From assembly GCA_903864275.1 (NCBI GenBank), contig CAIPFE010000052.1, positions 83,137 through 147,136 on the forward strand: a DNA stretch of 64,000 nt, read 5' to 3'. This document shows positions 7,767-15,103 of this stretch, in pieces. A model generated the notes under the pieces. The model had not been told where the DNA came from. It made no database searches and was given only the letters and a program-made list of their open reading frames with translations. The stretch's first letter is position 1, and every line of letters begins with the position of its first letter. Source of the stretch: an uncultured Mucilaginibacter sp. GTDB taxonomy: Bacteria; Bacteroidota; Bacteroidia; Sphingobacteriales; Sphingobacteriaceae. The position numbers were made by a program, and so were the translations under genes.

Positions 7767-8123
7767 CTATGAAATTGGCGGAGCACGCCCAGAGGAAAGG
7801 ATAAGCGAGAGGCTTACAAATGTATAACTAACTGTTTTATAGTCATAATGGTTTACAACAATGGGTGTTACATCATAATGTGTGTTAATCACCATTGTAT
7901 TAAAATGCATGGCATCACATAGCTGGCATTTTTCAGTAACAGTCTGCTGCGAGGAAAAAGGCTGATGGCGTATGTGGTTACTGGGCGCCCCGTTTACCTT
8001 GTGCTGGTGACCATATACAGCAACCTGGCCTGCAACAAAAAAGATGAGAAGCAGCCATGCACAAAAAATATGGTATTTGCTTTTTTTCAAACCAGCAGTT
8101 AGTTTTTTAATAACACAGAGCAA
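7767..8123 (-). CDS. His/Cys-rich single-span membrane protein, first gene of the metal operon
   Basis: 118 residues. One hydrophobic helix (CAWLLLIFFVAGQVAVY) follows a basic N-terminus. It is followed by His-rich HQHKVNGAPSNHIRHQ and the metal-ligand-like cluster KCQLCDAMHF, then a second hydrophobic stretch near the C-terminus. Small proteins of this composition often precede TonB receptor genes for metals in Bacteroidota and may bind the metal in the periplasm. No named domain is assigned. It lies 82 bases upstream of the receptor gene. Two ATTGCAAT-like boxes lie upstream. Confidence 0.65.
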   Translation of the reverse strand: MLCVIKKLTAGLKKSKYHIFCAWLLLIFFVAGQVAVYGHQHKVNGAPSNHIRHQPFSSQQTVTEKCQLCDAMHFNTMVINTHYDVTPIVVNHYDYKTVSYTFVSLSLILSSGRAPPIS

Positions 8124-8154
8124 AGCTAATTAATAAAATATAAAACCAAACAAA

Positions 8155-8174
8155 TATTGCAACAAAATTGCAAT
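8155..8174. promoter_or_regulatory. Candidate operator, paired TTGCAA boxes
   Basis: Two copies of the self-complementary hexamer TTGCAA, within ATTGCAA/ATTGCAAT, lie 12 bases apart between the divergent metal operon and the lactonase gene. Fur-family repressors bind AT-rich palindromes of this kind. Binding by the operon's own Fur-type protein is an inference. Confidence 0.3.
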
Positions 8175-8296
8175 TGCGGCTATAAAGCAGATTTTTTGAG
8201 GAAATAAAGCTATTTCTGTTATTTCGTCGCCGCAGGTCCGGCATATATAACTAACTTAGATTTTCGCAAATTGATTGATAACCAATAGTGTACCAG

Positions 8297-9307
8297 ATGA
8301 TACCGCGCCGTAACCGTTTATTATGGATGATATGCCTTTTAACAGGGCACATTTGCGCTGGTTATGCCCAGGCGGCAAAACCACTGATCACTTTAAAGCA
8401 AATCGACCCTCAGTTCAGCAGCATAGTCAGTAAAACAGCTAAGGCGGAAATATTAGCCGATGGGTTTTTATGGAGCGAAGGGCCGGTATGGGTAGAAAGC
8501 TACAAAATGTTCCTTTTTTCGGATGTTAAAAAGAACGTCATTTACAAATGGACCAAAGAAAAAGGCAAGGAGGTTTATCTGAGGCCTTCGGGCTATACAG
8601 GCACCATACCCCGGGGCGGCGAGCTGGGCTCGAATGGCCTGGGTTTAAATATAAAGGGGCAATTGGTGATCTGCCAGGATGGTGACAGGGTGGTATCCAT
8701 AATGGACGCCCCTTTGAATAAACCCCAACCCAAATTTATCAAAATAGCGGTTAACTATAAAGGTAAAAAGTTTGATAGCCCAAATGACCTGGCTTTTTTA
8801 AGCAATGGCGATATTTATTTTACAGATCCCCCCTATGGGCTTGAAAAAAACGTGGACGATCCTTTAAAAGAGGCGCCCTACCAGGGAGTTTATAAAATTG
8901 CAGCGAACGGCAAAATAACCCTGCTTACCGATACGCTTACACGGCCAAACGGCATTGGGTTCTTCCCCGGCGGCAAAACTATACTGATCTCCAATTCTGA
9001 TCCCCTGAAACCTTATTGGTATGCGTACGACCTGGATAAAAACGGCCTTTTTACCCATGGCCGGATATTTTACAGCGCAAATGCAGCGGTAAAAACAGCT
9101 GCCGGTATGCCCGATGGTTTAAAGATTGACAAGAAAGGCCATGTGTTTGCCTCCGGGCCCGGGGGCTTATGGGTCTTTAGCCGGGCAGGCAAATTGCTGG
9201 GCAAGATACTGGTAAACGACATTGTTTCCAATTGCAGTTTGTCAGGCGATGAGAAAACCCTTTATGTAACATCCAATCATCGTGTTTTGAAGATAGCGTT
9301 GCGCTAA
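8297..9307 (+). CDS. SMP-30/gluconolactonase-family secreted protein
   Basis: 336 residues from the ATG at 8297; a GTG at 8288 would add three residues. Signal peptide 1-26 ending GYAQA. The rest is a six-bladed propeller of the SMP-30/gluconolactonase family: LWSEGPVWVES and SDVKKNVIYKW in the first blade, LGSNGLGLNIKGQLVICQDGDR, FDSPNDLAFLSNGDIYFTDPPYG with the Asn/Asp metal ligands, TRPNGIGFFPGGKTI, and MPDGLKIDKKGHVFASGPGG. Members hydrolyse sugar lactones with a bound divalent cation. A periplasmic sugar-acid role is likely. It is a single gene, divergent from the metal operon. Confidence 0.85.
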   Translation: MIPRRNRLLWMICLLTGHICAGYAQAAKPLITLKQIDPQFSSIVSKTAKAEILADGFLWSEGPVWVESYKMFLFSDVKKNVIYKWTKEKGKEVYLRPSGYTGTIPRGGELGSNGLGLNIKGQLVICQDGDRVVSIMDAPLNKPQPKFIKIAVNYKGKKFDSPNDLAFLSNGDIYFTDPPYGLEKNVDDPLKEAPYQGVYKIAANGKITLLTDTLTRPNGIGFFPGGKTILISNSDPLKPYWYAYDLDKNGLFTHGRIFYSANAAVKTAAGMPDGLKIDKKGHVFASGPGGLWVFSRAGKLLGKILVNDIVSNCSLSGDEKTLYVTSNHRVLKIALR

Positions 9308-9353
9308 AATTACCTATAAAAAAGCGGGTAACCGTTTTTATGTATGAAGACGT

Positions 9354-9722
9354 TTATTTCTGCACGGCACGTTTTAGGGTGGTATGAAATTTCATACCAT
9401 TAAAGTCGATATTTAAACTAACCGAATCTCCGGTGCTGAAATATTTGCCGTTATGGAGTACTTTCGTGCCATTGGCTTCAACATTAAATGAAAGGCTGTC
9501 GCCTTTAATTTTTCCATCAGTTATGTCGACAGTTCCCTGGGGATTTTGTGCTGTACCTGTTAGTTTATCGTTGTCGGTTTTAAAAGTGTAAGTCAGCGGG
9601 TATTCATTGCCATCAGGTGTTGATAATACTCCTGACCATTCACCATTAACATCGGCAAAAAAGGCAAATACAACCGCAAAGGAGCATAGCAGTGCGGCTG
9701 TAATAAATAACTTTTTTTTCAT
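9354..9722 (-). CDS. Small secreted beta-protein, tandem paralogue 1
   Basis: 122 residues: signal peptide (KKLFITAALLCSFAVVFAF) and one small beta domain with the pattern VNGEWSG...PDGNEYPLTYTFK...LTGTAQ...ITDGKIKGDSLSF...NGKYF...GDSVSL...FHTTLKRA. The adjacent upstream gene (9754-10116) has the same layout and about half of its residues identical, so this is a tandem duplication. The fold resembles lipocalin-like small binding proteins common in Sphingobacteriaceae. Function unknown; the ligand cannot be inferred. Confidence 0.75.
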   Translation of the reverse strand: MKKKLFITAALLCSFAVVFAFFADVNGEWSGVLSTPDGNEYPLTYTFKTDNDKLTGTAQNPQGTVDITDGKIKGDSLSFNVEANGTKVLHNGKYFSTGDSVSLNIDFNGMKFHTTLKRAVQK

Positions 9723-9753
9723 GGTTTTTATTGGGTTTTGCGTTTAATATCGT

Positions 9754-10116
9754 TCATTTATCCATGGTCCGTTTCAATGTAGTATGCGTCGACCTGGTAC
9801 CCACCCGCAGGCTTATAGAGTCGCCATCGGCGTAGTATCTGCCTATGTTTTTGATCTTCATGGTATTGATGTTAGCAGTGAACCATAAGCTGTCGCCTTT
9901 CACTATGCCATCCGAAATATCGAAGCTGCCTATCGACGAGGTGACCGTACCCGTGAGCGTGGCGCCACCGGTTTTAAAAGTATAAGATATCGGGAATTCA
10001 TTGCCATCCGGCCCTTTTAGCATAGCAGACCATTTGCCATCTATGCCGGTAAAATAGGCGAATGCAGCGCCAAAGGAAAGGAGCAAAGCCACCGTTGTCA
10101 GTATCTTTCTTTTCAT
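9754..10116 (-). CDS. Small secreted beta-protein, tandem paralogue 2
   Basis: 120 residues with signal peptide (KRKILTTVALLLSFGAAFAY) and the same domain as its downstream neighbour: GIDGKWSAML, PDGNEFPISYTFKT, LTGTVTSS, ISDGIVKGDSLWF, GRYYADGDSISL, HTTLKRTMDK. The 31-base gap to the next gene suggests co-transcription. The pair has diverged mainly in the loop between the GDSL strand and the Gly-Lys/Arg-Tyr motif, which may reflect different ligands. Function unknown. Confidence 0.75.
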   Translation of the reverse strand: MKRKILTTVALLLSFGAAFAYFTGIDGKWSAMLKGPDGNEFPISYTFKTGGATLTGTVTSSIGSFDISDGIVKGDSLWFTANINTMKIKNIGRYYADGDSISLRVGTRSTHTTLKRTMDK

Positions 10117-10287
10117 GATATGGGGAGGTTAAATGATTTGTTAAAAGTAAACATTAATTCTAAAAAAGCTTATACCCGCATACAATAGTTGCACGCTATT
10201 CGTGGATATTATATCTCCACAATGGCCTTTCAGTTGGGATATTAGCTTGCTGTGCTGCCAGTAGAGCAAGAGTGCTCCCGAAAACAA

Positions 10288-10316
10288 AAAGCCCCTTAGC
10301 AAAGCTAAGAGGCTTT
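10288..10316 (-). terminator. Terminator hairpin next to a tRNA-like trace
   Basis: A 13-bp stem with one mismatch (AAAGCCCCTTAGC / GCTAAGAGGCTTT) and a three-base loop. Read leftward the stem ends in a run of T. It may be the original terminator of a lost tRNA gene, because the tRNA-like sequence GTGCCCACCTGGG abuts it at 10324-10336. Confidence 0.6.
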
Positions 10317-10419
10317 TATACGCGTGCCCACCTGGGTGCTTCCCGAACCATTTTATGGAAGATTTGAGAAAATTATCGTCAATTACTATTTGTTAGTACA
10401 GGTCATTTGAAGCAACAAA

Positions 10420-10448
10420 AAATCCCTGTTCCTGAAGAACAGGGATTT
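10420..10448. terminator. Perfect 12-bp terminator hairpin
   Basis: AAATCCCTGTTC, loop CTGAA, then the exact complement. It is flanked by A-run and T-run sequence, so it can act in either direction. It probably ends the leftward SDR cluster. Confidence 0.7.
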
Positions 10449-10478
10449 GAAAGAAACTTATACTTTGAAACAATTATT

Positions 10479-10535
10479 TTAGTGCGTTTTGGTGAAACCA
10501 CCGTCAACCAATAATTCGGTCCCATTGTCTTTCAT
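10479..10535 (-). pseudogene. C-terminal remnant of a short-chain dehydrogenase
   Basis: The minus-strand frame encodes ELLVDGGFTKTH and a stop. The xLLVDGGxT pattern is the usual C-terminus of SDR enzymes. Nothing of the Rossmann core precedes it. It abuts the intact SDR gene at 10553, so a former tandem SDR copy was probably lost by deletion. Confidence 0.6.
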
Positions 10536-10552
10536 TTTTTGGGCTTATGAAT

Positions 10553-11311
10553 TTAAAAACCATACATACCACCGGAAACGGAAATTTGCTCTCCCGTAAT
10601 CCAGGCTGCATCATCAGAAGCAAGAAATACGGCAGCTTTGGCAATATCGTCGGGCTGGCCTCTGCGACCAAGCGGTGTATTGGCAATAAACATCTTTTCA
10701 TACTCACTGCCGGCGGTAACACCCGCACTGGTTGCACCTTCTGTTTCTGTAGCGCCCGGCAAAATTGAATTGATACGAACGTTTTTAGCACCAAGTTCTT
10801 TCGACAAAGAAATCGTTATGGCATCTAATGCCGCTTTAGTTGCAGAGTAAAGCGAGGCTCCCGGAAGAGGCATTTTGCTTGCACCCGAACTGATATTGAT
10901 GATATTGCCGCCCTTATTACCAAACAGTTTCAAAGCTGACTGTATAGTAAGTATAGGGCCAAGTACATTGACATTAAAACTATTATGAAAAGTTTCTGCT
11001 GATATCAGTTCAATAGGTGCATATCCCTGGTAAACCGCGTTGTTTACCAAAATATCCAACGTGCCGAAAGCCTTTTCTGTTTCTTCAAAAAGCCTGGCCA
11101 CATCGGCTTCTTTCGATATATCGGCCTGCACTGCAATGGCCATGCCTCCATTGTCGGTTATCTCCTTAACTACCGTATCCGCGCCTTCCTTACTGGAGGC
11201 ATAATTCACTACTACCTTTGCGCCCGCTGCCGCAAAGTGTTTTGCGATAGCTGCACCTATTCCTTTTGAAGCACCGGTAACTACCGCTACTTTGTTTTTT
11301 AATTTACTCAT
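10553..11311 (-). CDS. Short-chain dehydrogenase/reductase (SDR)
   Basis: 252 residues. NAD(P)-binding motif TGASKGIG (12-19), the NNAVYQG strand-4 motif (NNAG class), catalytic Ser in INISSGASK and YSATKAALD with the Tyr-x-x-x-Lys pair, then GEQISVSGGMYGF at the C-terminus. It is a classical SDR oxidoreductase, and the Ser/Arg context after the glycine motif suggests NADPH preference. The substrate is unknown. It is the last of a three-gene leftward cluster with an F420-reductase-like protein and a second SDR, divergent from a HxlR regulator, a layout typical of inducible quinone or aldehyde detoxification. Confidence 0.85.
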   Translation of the reverse strand: MSKLKNKVAVVTGASKGIGAAIAKHFAAAGAKVVVNYASSKEGADTVVKEITDNGGMAIAVQADISKEADVARLFEETEKAFGTLDILVNNAVYQGYAPIELISAETFHNSFNVNVLGPILTIQSALKLFGNKGGNIINISSGASKMPLPGASLYSATKAALDAITISLSKELGAKNVRINSILPGATETEGATSAGVTAGSEYEKMFIANTPLGRRGQPDDIAKAAVFLASDDAAWITGEQISVSGGMYGF

Positions 11312-11338
11312 GAGTTCTATTATTTAAGATTTGATTTA

Positions 11339-11965
11339 TTAGTCGAACTTGACCAGGTCCTGAAAAATCAGTTGACCCCAGGTATTTCCATGCGCCTGTA
11401 CCAGCAATCCACCTTCTGAAAGCCCGCCAAGTTTGACTGGTGCGAAACCAAGCTTTTCCGCAAGTGTACCGATCTCCGCTACTGCGGCCTCATCGTCGCT
11501 TGCCAGGAACACGACCCTTTTGCCACCATGTACCGCCGGATCTTGCTCAAGAATGGCAGCCCCTAAATGGTTGAAGCCCTTGACCAATTTTCCCCCGGTG
11601 AAGGCCTGTGCTACGAACCTGGCAGAGGGCAACTCTCCCATCTTCTCAGGGGGCACGCCGTAGGCATTGGTCACATCAACGATGATCTTTCCATGCCAGT
11701 CGGGCAATGCCTTTGCCACAGCCGGGTGTGACTCGAAACGCACTGCCAAAAAGATGACGTCCGCCTTGACTGCTTCCGCCAGTGTTGTGGGATTGATCCC
11801 GGGTCCGATCGCGGCCGCCTCGGACGTAAAGCTGTCCGGGTCACGCGTGGTGGCAACGGATACTTCGATGCCTTTACGGGCGAACGCCTTCGCCAGGGCC
11901 TTGCCAATCTTGCCAAAGCCGATAATGGCGTAGCTTGCTGCTACGTTGTTTTCTGATTTATTCAT
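11339..11965 (-). CDS. NADPH-dependent F420-reductase-like oxidoreductase
   Basis: 208 residues. Rossmann motif IIGFGKIGKALAKAF near the N-terminus, then VSVATTRDPDSF, ADVIFLAVRFESHPAVAKAL, KIIVDVTNAYGV and KGFNHLGAAIL. This matches the FNO-like family (COG2085), which binds NADP. In organisms without F420 these proteins act as generic ferric or quinone reductases or unknown oxidoreductases. It is higher in GC than its neighbours, suggesting recent acquisition. The gap to the downstream SDR is 27 bases. Confidence 0.8.
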   Translation of the reverse strand: MNKSENNVAASYAIIGFGKIGKALAKAFARKGIEVSVATTRDPDSFTSEAAAIGPGINPTTLAEAVKADVIFLAVRFESHPAVAKALPDWHGKIIVDVTNAYGVPPEKMGELPSARFVAQAFTGGKLVKGFNHLGAAILEQDPAVHGGKRVVFLASDDEAAVAEIGTLAEKLGFAPVKLGGLSEGGLLVQAHGNTWGQLIFQDLVKFD

Positions 11966-11981
11966 TTTGAAATTATTTTGA

Positions 11982-12734
11982 TTACTTAGACAAATAAGTC
12001 ATGCCGCCATCAACAAGGAGTTCAGCACCCAGCATAAACGAAGAGTCATCAGAGGCCAGAAAAACGGCTGTTTTGCCTATGTCAGCCGGTTGCCCGATCC
12101 TGCCTGTCGGCATTACACTTGCAAAGTGTGTTTTTACAGCTTCAATTTGTTCTGCAGGAACAAACTTTTCAAATGCCGGGGTGTCCGTAGTACCTGGTGT
12201 GATGACATTTGCCCTGATGTTTCTATCCAAAAGGTCGCTTGAAAATGCTTTTGCCAAATAGATGACCGCCGCTTTTGCTGCGCCATAAAGCGTGAAATTC
12301 GCATAGGCCCTATGTGCCGCATTTGACCCGATCAGAATAATAGAACCACCATCATTCATATAGGGGAGTGCTTTTTGAACCGTGAAGTAAACACTTTTCA
12401 GGTTCAGATCAATTGCCTTGTCAAAGTCGGCTTCGCCGGTAGTTGCCACAGTTCCCACAGCTCCACCACCAGCATTGGCTACGACCACGTCTATTTTACC
12501 AAATTTTTCAGCTGTTGCTGCAAACACCTTTTCCATGTCAGCCAGGTTGGTCACATCGGCATTAATGGCTATAAAATTATCGCCAAGCTGAGCCACAGCA
12601 CTATTTAAAGTTTCCCGATTTCTGCCGACAATGGCACCGACTGCTCCTTCGTTGTTAAATGCTTCGGCAATACCAAACCCGATACCACTGTTGCCGCCCG
12701 TAATCACAGCAACTTTATTTTTCAATCTGCTCAT
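11982..12734 (-). CDS. Short-chain dehydrogenase/reductase (SDR)
   Basis: 250 residues from the ATG at 12734 (MSRLKNKVAVITG). The longer in-frame extension to 12986 overlaps the divergent HxlR gene and is not SDR-like, so it is rejected. Motifs: TGGNSGIG, NAGGGAVG, ILIGSNAAHRAY with catalytic Ser, YGAAKAAVIYLAKA with Tyr-x-x-x-Lys, and AELLVDGGMTYL at the end. It is the first gene of the cluster and lies opposite the HxlR gene across a 108-base shared promoter region. Confidence 0.87.
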   Translation of the reverse strand: MSRLKNKVAVITGGNSGIGFGIAEAFNNEGAVGAIVGRNRETLNSAVAQLGDNFIAINADVTNLADMEKVFAATAEKFGKIDVVVANAGGGAVGTVATTGEADFDKAIDLNLKSVYFTVQKALPYMNDGGSIILIGSNAAHRAYANFTLYGAAKAAVIYLAKAFSSDLLDRNIRANVITPGTTDTPAFEKFVPAEQIEAVKTHFASVMPTGRIGQPADIGKTAVFLASDDSSFMLGAELLVDGGMTYLSK

Positions 12735-12809
12735 TTTTAACTTATTTTTAAATTTGTTTCGCAAAGTTACTATCAATAGTTTATATTTGTAACTAATATA
12801 GTATATTCT

Positions 12810-12826
12810 GGTTACCACCAGGTAAC
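12810..12826. promoter_or_regulatory. Candidate HxlR operator
   Basis: GGTTACC-ACCA-GGTAAC is an inverted repeat with 6-bp arms in the shared promoter region between the SDR cluster and the HxlR gene. A second related GTAAC occurs at 12788-12792. HxlR regulators bind such palindromes in divergent promoters. Confidence 0.4.
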
Positions 12827-12842
12827 TGCAAATTTTAAAAAT

Positions 12843-13205
12843 ATGAGAGACGACAGATTTTGCGCTTCCAATTGCCCGTTTACGCGAGCCATTGGCACTA
12901 TTGGTAATAAATGGAAACCAATAATAATAAATGTTATAGGTACGCGTACCATTCGTTTTGGTCAACTCGATTCCATAGTACCACACATTTCAAGGAAAGT
13001 ACTAGCCGAACAACTCAAAGAGTTGGAAGAAGATGGACTATTGGAAAGATGGGCCTATAAGGAACTACCGCCCAGGGTCGAATATAAGTTGTCTGAAAAA
13101 GGCTTAGCTTTTTTGCCAATTCTAGAAAATATAAAAGAATGGAATTGCAAATATGAAGTAGCTTTAACACCCAAAGCGACTGATCGAGTAAGTTATGCCA
13201 AATAG
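12843..13205 (+). CDS. HxlR-family transcriptional regulator
   Basis: 120 residues, typical size. The winged helix includes CPFTRAIGTIGNKWKPIIINVI, RTIRFGQLDSIVPHISRKVLAEQLKELEEDGLL and YKLSEKGLAFLPIL, all signatures of the family. Cys10 in the CPF motif is conserved in thiol-reactive HxlR members that sense electrophiles. Divergent from the SDR cluster, which it probably controls. Typical HxlR proteins regulate detoxifying oxidoreductases in the same way. Confidence 0.88.
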   Translation: MRDDRFCASNCPFTRAIGTIGNKWKPIIINVIGTRTIRFGQLDSIVPHISRKVLAEQLKELEEDGLLERWAYKELPPRVEYKLSEKGLAFLPILENIKEWNCKYEVALTPKATDRVSYAK

Positions 13206-13370
13206 TGTAAGATCGAAAATTGACAATGAACGGTAAATGGAAAATATCCATCATATCATATCACCTCTTTGCTGTCAAACGACTTTTCTAAGATATGCAA
13301 CCCCGTTGTGCTCGAACCAAAAAGCGCGTCCACGAGCTAGAACGCAGATTGCAAAATCGATAAAATATAA

Positions 13371-13402
13371 AAACGGCCTTAACGATATCGTTAAGGCCGT
13401 TT
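13371..13402 (-). terminator. Perfect 32-bp palindromic terminator of a tRNA gene
   Basis: Every base pairs over a 16-bp arm (starts AAACGGCC, ends GGCCGTTT). On the minus strand it is followed by T-rich sequence. It begins two bases after the tRNA discriminator base at 13404, so it is the native terminator of the tRNA gene whose 3' half remains here. Confidence 0.85.
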
Positions 13403-13403
13403 G

Positions 13404-13449
13404 TGCGCCCACCTGGGCTCGAACCAGGGACCAAAAGATTATGAGTCTT
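13404..13449 (-). tRNA. 3' half of tRNA-Met(CAT), probable attachment site
   Basis: Read on the minus strand: AAGA, loop CTCATAA (anticodon CAT), TCTT, variable loop, perfect T arm CCTGG TTCGAGC CCAGG, acceptor strand TGGGCGC and discriminator A. The anticodon stem pairs for four bases and then fails. There is no D arm and no 5' strand GCGCCCA upstream. Loss of the 5' half with retention of the 3' half and terminator is the mark of an element integrated in the tRNA. The element lies to the right; an intact tRNA-Met is expected at its far end, outside the window. Confidence 0.7.
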
Positions 13450-13705
13450 ACGCTTGTCTTGAAAAAATAACTTGTATCTTGTTTACGGTGAGTAATTTAC
13501 GAACAAAAAAGGAATGTTCAAAATTTATTGTACCGTATTTGTACCAGTTTAAAAAAACGAGCGACGGAAGGTGTAAAATGTTTTTAATCCAATAACATGT
13601 TCAATAACTTGTTATTTAACAAATATGTAACGCCCTGAAAACAATAAATAAAAAAGGGGCAAAAAGCTATTTATATTTCGTCTTACATATTGGAAGCCCT
13701 TATTG
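13450..13705. other. Element end, noncoding
   Basis: No gene is supportable. Two direct TTGTACC boxes lie at 13528-13534 and 13539-13545, 11 bases apart, as seen for arm-type integrase or excisionase sites near element ends. A weak inverted repeat (AATAAC...GTTATT) lies at about 13590-13615. The rest is AT-rich. Confidence 0.4.
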
Positions 13706-15103
13706 TCAAAATTCAACCAGCTGAAGTTCTTCCAATCGAATAGCCATCGTTTTTTTTGATACGTTGAATAACTCTGCCATTGATTTAAATGAATGGTTGC
13801 CAAAAAATTCAGCAGAAGCAAGAATCCGGGCCAGGTCACGCAAGTCTTTGCATTGTCGCCTAAAGTCGCTTAAGCGGCCGCCGGTCAAAGCAAAGACGGT
13901 ATTTTCGTTGATGACAAACTTATCCGTTAAAAACAACTGCTTAAACAAGCTTTTAACCTGCTTTTCCGGCATTAAAAAAAACGTAGCAAATTTATCTGCT
14001 TGTAATTCCGTTAAATCTCGGGGAATACCTTCAGCGGGGCCATCTAGTGCTCTATCACGGTGCAGTACCGATTGCTGATGCAATAATGCATGTCCAAGTT
14101 CATGCGCTGCGGTGAAATTTTGCGTTTCCTTTGAAAAGCTTTTCGAAACCCTGACAGTTTTTTTTGCTTTGTTTATCAATCCCGCTATTTCAAAGAACCC
14201 GTCGTTAATACCGTGTTGACCCAATGTTGTCAACTCCTTATAATCGTAATTTAATATTTTGGTCAGAACGACTTCCGGCTTAAGTATGTCAATCACGTTT
14301 TCTGGTTCGCCCTGCCTCGAAATTTTATCATGATACTTATATAAAGTATTTTGCAACCTCCGAGCGAGATCTTCAATTTCAGCATAGGATAAGTTTGAAT
14401 TTACCCAGCGGCCCGACGATAATTCCTTTAATTCTTTATGAAAGGCTTTATGGCGCTCAGCCTCTTTTTCAAGCATGGCAAGCCGTTCCATCGCTTTAGA
14501 TGACAGGTCCAGATGGGCAGCCTTTAGCCTGCCCGCTTCTATTCTAATTTGCTCGGTCTGTTCGTCGTCGCCCAGTGACAAAAGATTTAAGTTGATGATG
14601 GAAAGGCAGCCTGCAATTGCCGCTATTGCATTATTTAAGGCTACACCAGAATCGCCCCTCGCAGATTGGAAACCATGATCACATATAAATACCGCAAAAC
14701 CAGCTAACTCCGCACATAGTTTTGCGATCGCGATGGGCGTTTCCGTGGCCAGTAAAAGCGCATCATCCAACTCTTGTTTAAGTGCTAGCTTCTTACCTGT
14801 ATTTTTTTCGTCGTCTCGGGATCTGCGGAGCTGTATCACCCTATCGAATTGTTCTGAATCCAGTTGAAAGAAATGCAGCAAACTTAGGTAGATTCGGTTT
14901 TCCAGTTCCGCCTCCATACGATTTAACTCGGGCAACCATTCCTTGTAATTGGATCTTTGTTTGCTTAATTCTATAACCGTCCGGATCAATTGTGCCGACA
15001 CCAAACCATGAAACGCCGCAGCGCTGCCAGAACCAGGTTTATGGTTACCCGATCCAAACTTCCTCAGAAGTTCTTCTGTTGACAATTCAATTAATTTACC
15101 CAT
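13706..15103 (-). CDS. Fusion of cyclodeaminase (FTCD_C) domain and ImmA/IrrE metallopeptidase
   Basis: 465 residues from the ATG at 15103. Residues 1-215 resemble the cyclodeaminase part of formiminotransferase-cyclodeaminase (LLRKFGSGNHKPGSGSAAA at 12-30, then a helical bundle with DSGVALNNAIAAIAGC at 151-166). Residues 320-380 are an ImmA/IrrE zinc peptidase: HELGH at 334-338, and ELQADKFA at 366-373 supplies the third ligand. The C-terminus (439-460) reads like a helix-turn-helix (SFKSMAELFNVSKKTMAIR). ImmA/IrrE proteins cleave repressors after damage or phage signals. A folate-enzyme-like domain as the sensor half is unusual. It follows the ubiquitin-like operon on the same strand after a 387-base gap, so it may have its own promoter. 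Confidence 0.75.
   Translation of the reverse strand: MGKLIELSTEELLRKFGSGNHKPGSGSAAAFHGLVSAQLIRTVIELSKQRSNYKEWLPELNRMEAELENRIYLSLLHFFQLDSEQFDRVIQLRRSRDDEKNTGKKLALKQELDDALLLATETPIAIAKLCAELAGFAVFICDHGFQSARGDSGVALNNAIAAIAGCLSIINLNLLSLGDDEQTEQIRIEAGRLKAAHLDLSSKAMERLAMLEKEAERHKAFHKELKELSSGRWVNSNLSYAEIEDLARRLQNTLYKYHDKISRQGEPENVIDILKPEVVLTKILNYDYKELTTLGQHGINDGFFEIAGLINKAKKTVRVSKSFSKETQNFTAAHELGHALLHQQSVLHRDRALDGPAEGIPRDLTELQADKFATFFLMPEKQVKSLFKQLFLTDKFVINENTVFALTGGRLSDFRRQCKDLRDLARILASAEFFGNHSFKSMAELFNVSKKTMAIRLEELQLVEF

Larger units (their letters stand above)
10117..10478. other. Noncoding stretch with two hairpins and a tRNA-like trace
   Basis: No supportable gene. It holds an imperfect terminator hairpin (10288-10316), a 15-base tRNA 3'-end-like sequence (about 10322-10336), and a perfect 12-bp hairpin (10420-10448). 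The right end is a remnant of an SDR gene (10479-10535). Confidence 0.6.

Noticed and set aside
12735..12986. N-terminal extension of the SDR gene at 11982-12734
   Set aside because: The extra 84 residues are Tyr/Ile/Lys-rich, precede the SDR motif MSRLKNKVAVITG and overlap the divergent HxlR promoter and gene.
13237..13470. Plus-strand open frames across the tRNA-Met remnant
   Set aside because: The peptides (for example CAHLGSNQGPKDYESYACLEK) are translations of tRNA antisense sequence.
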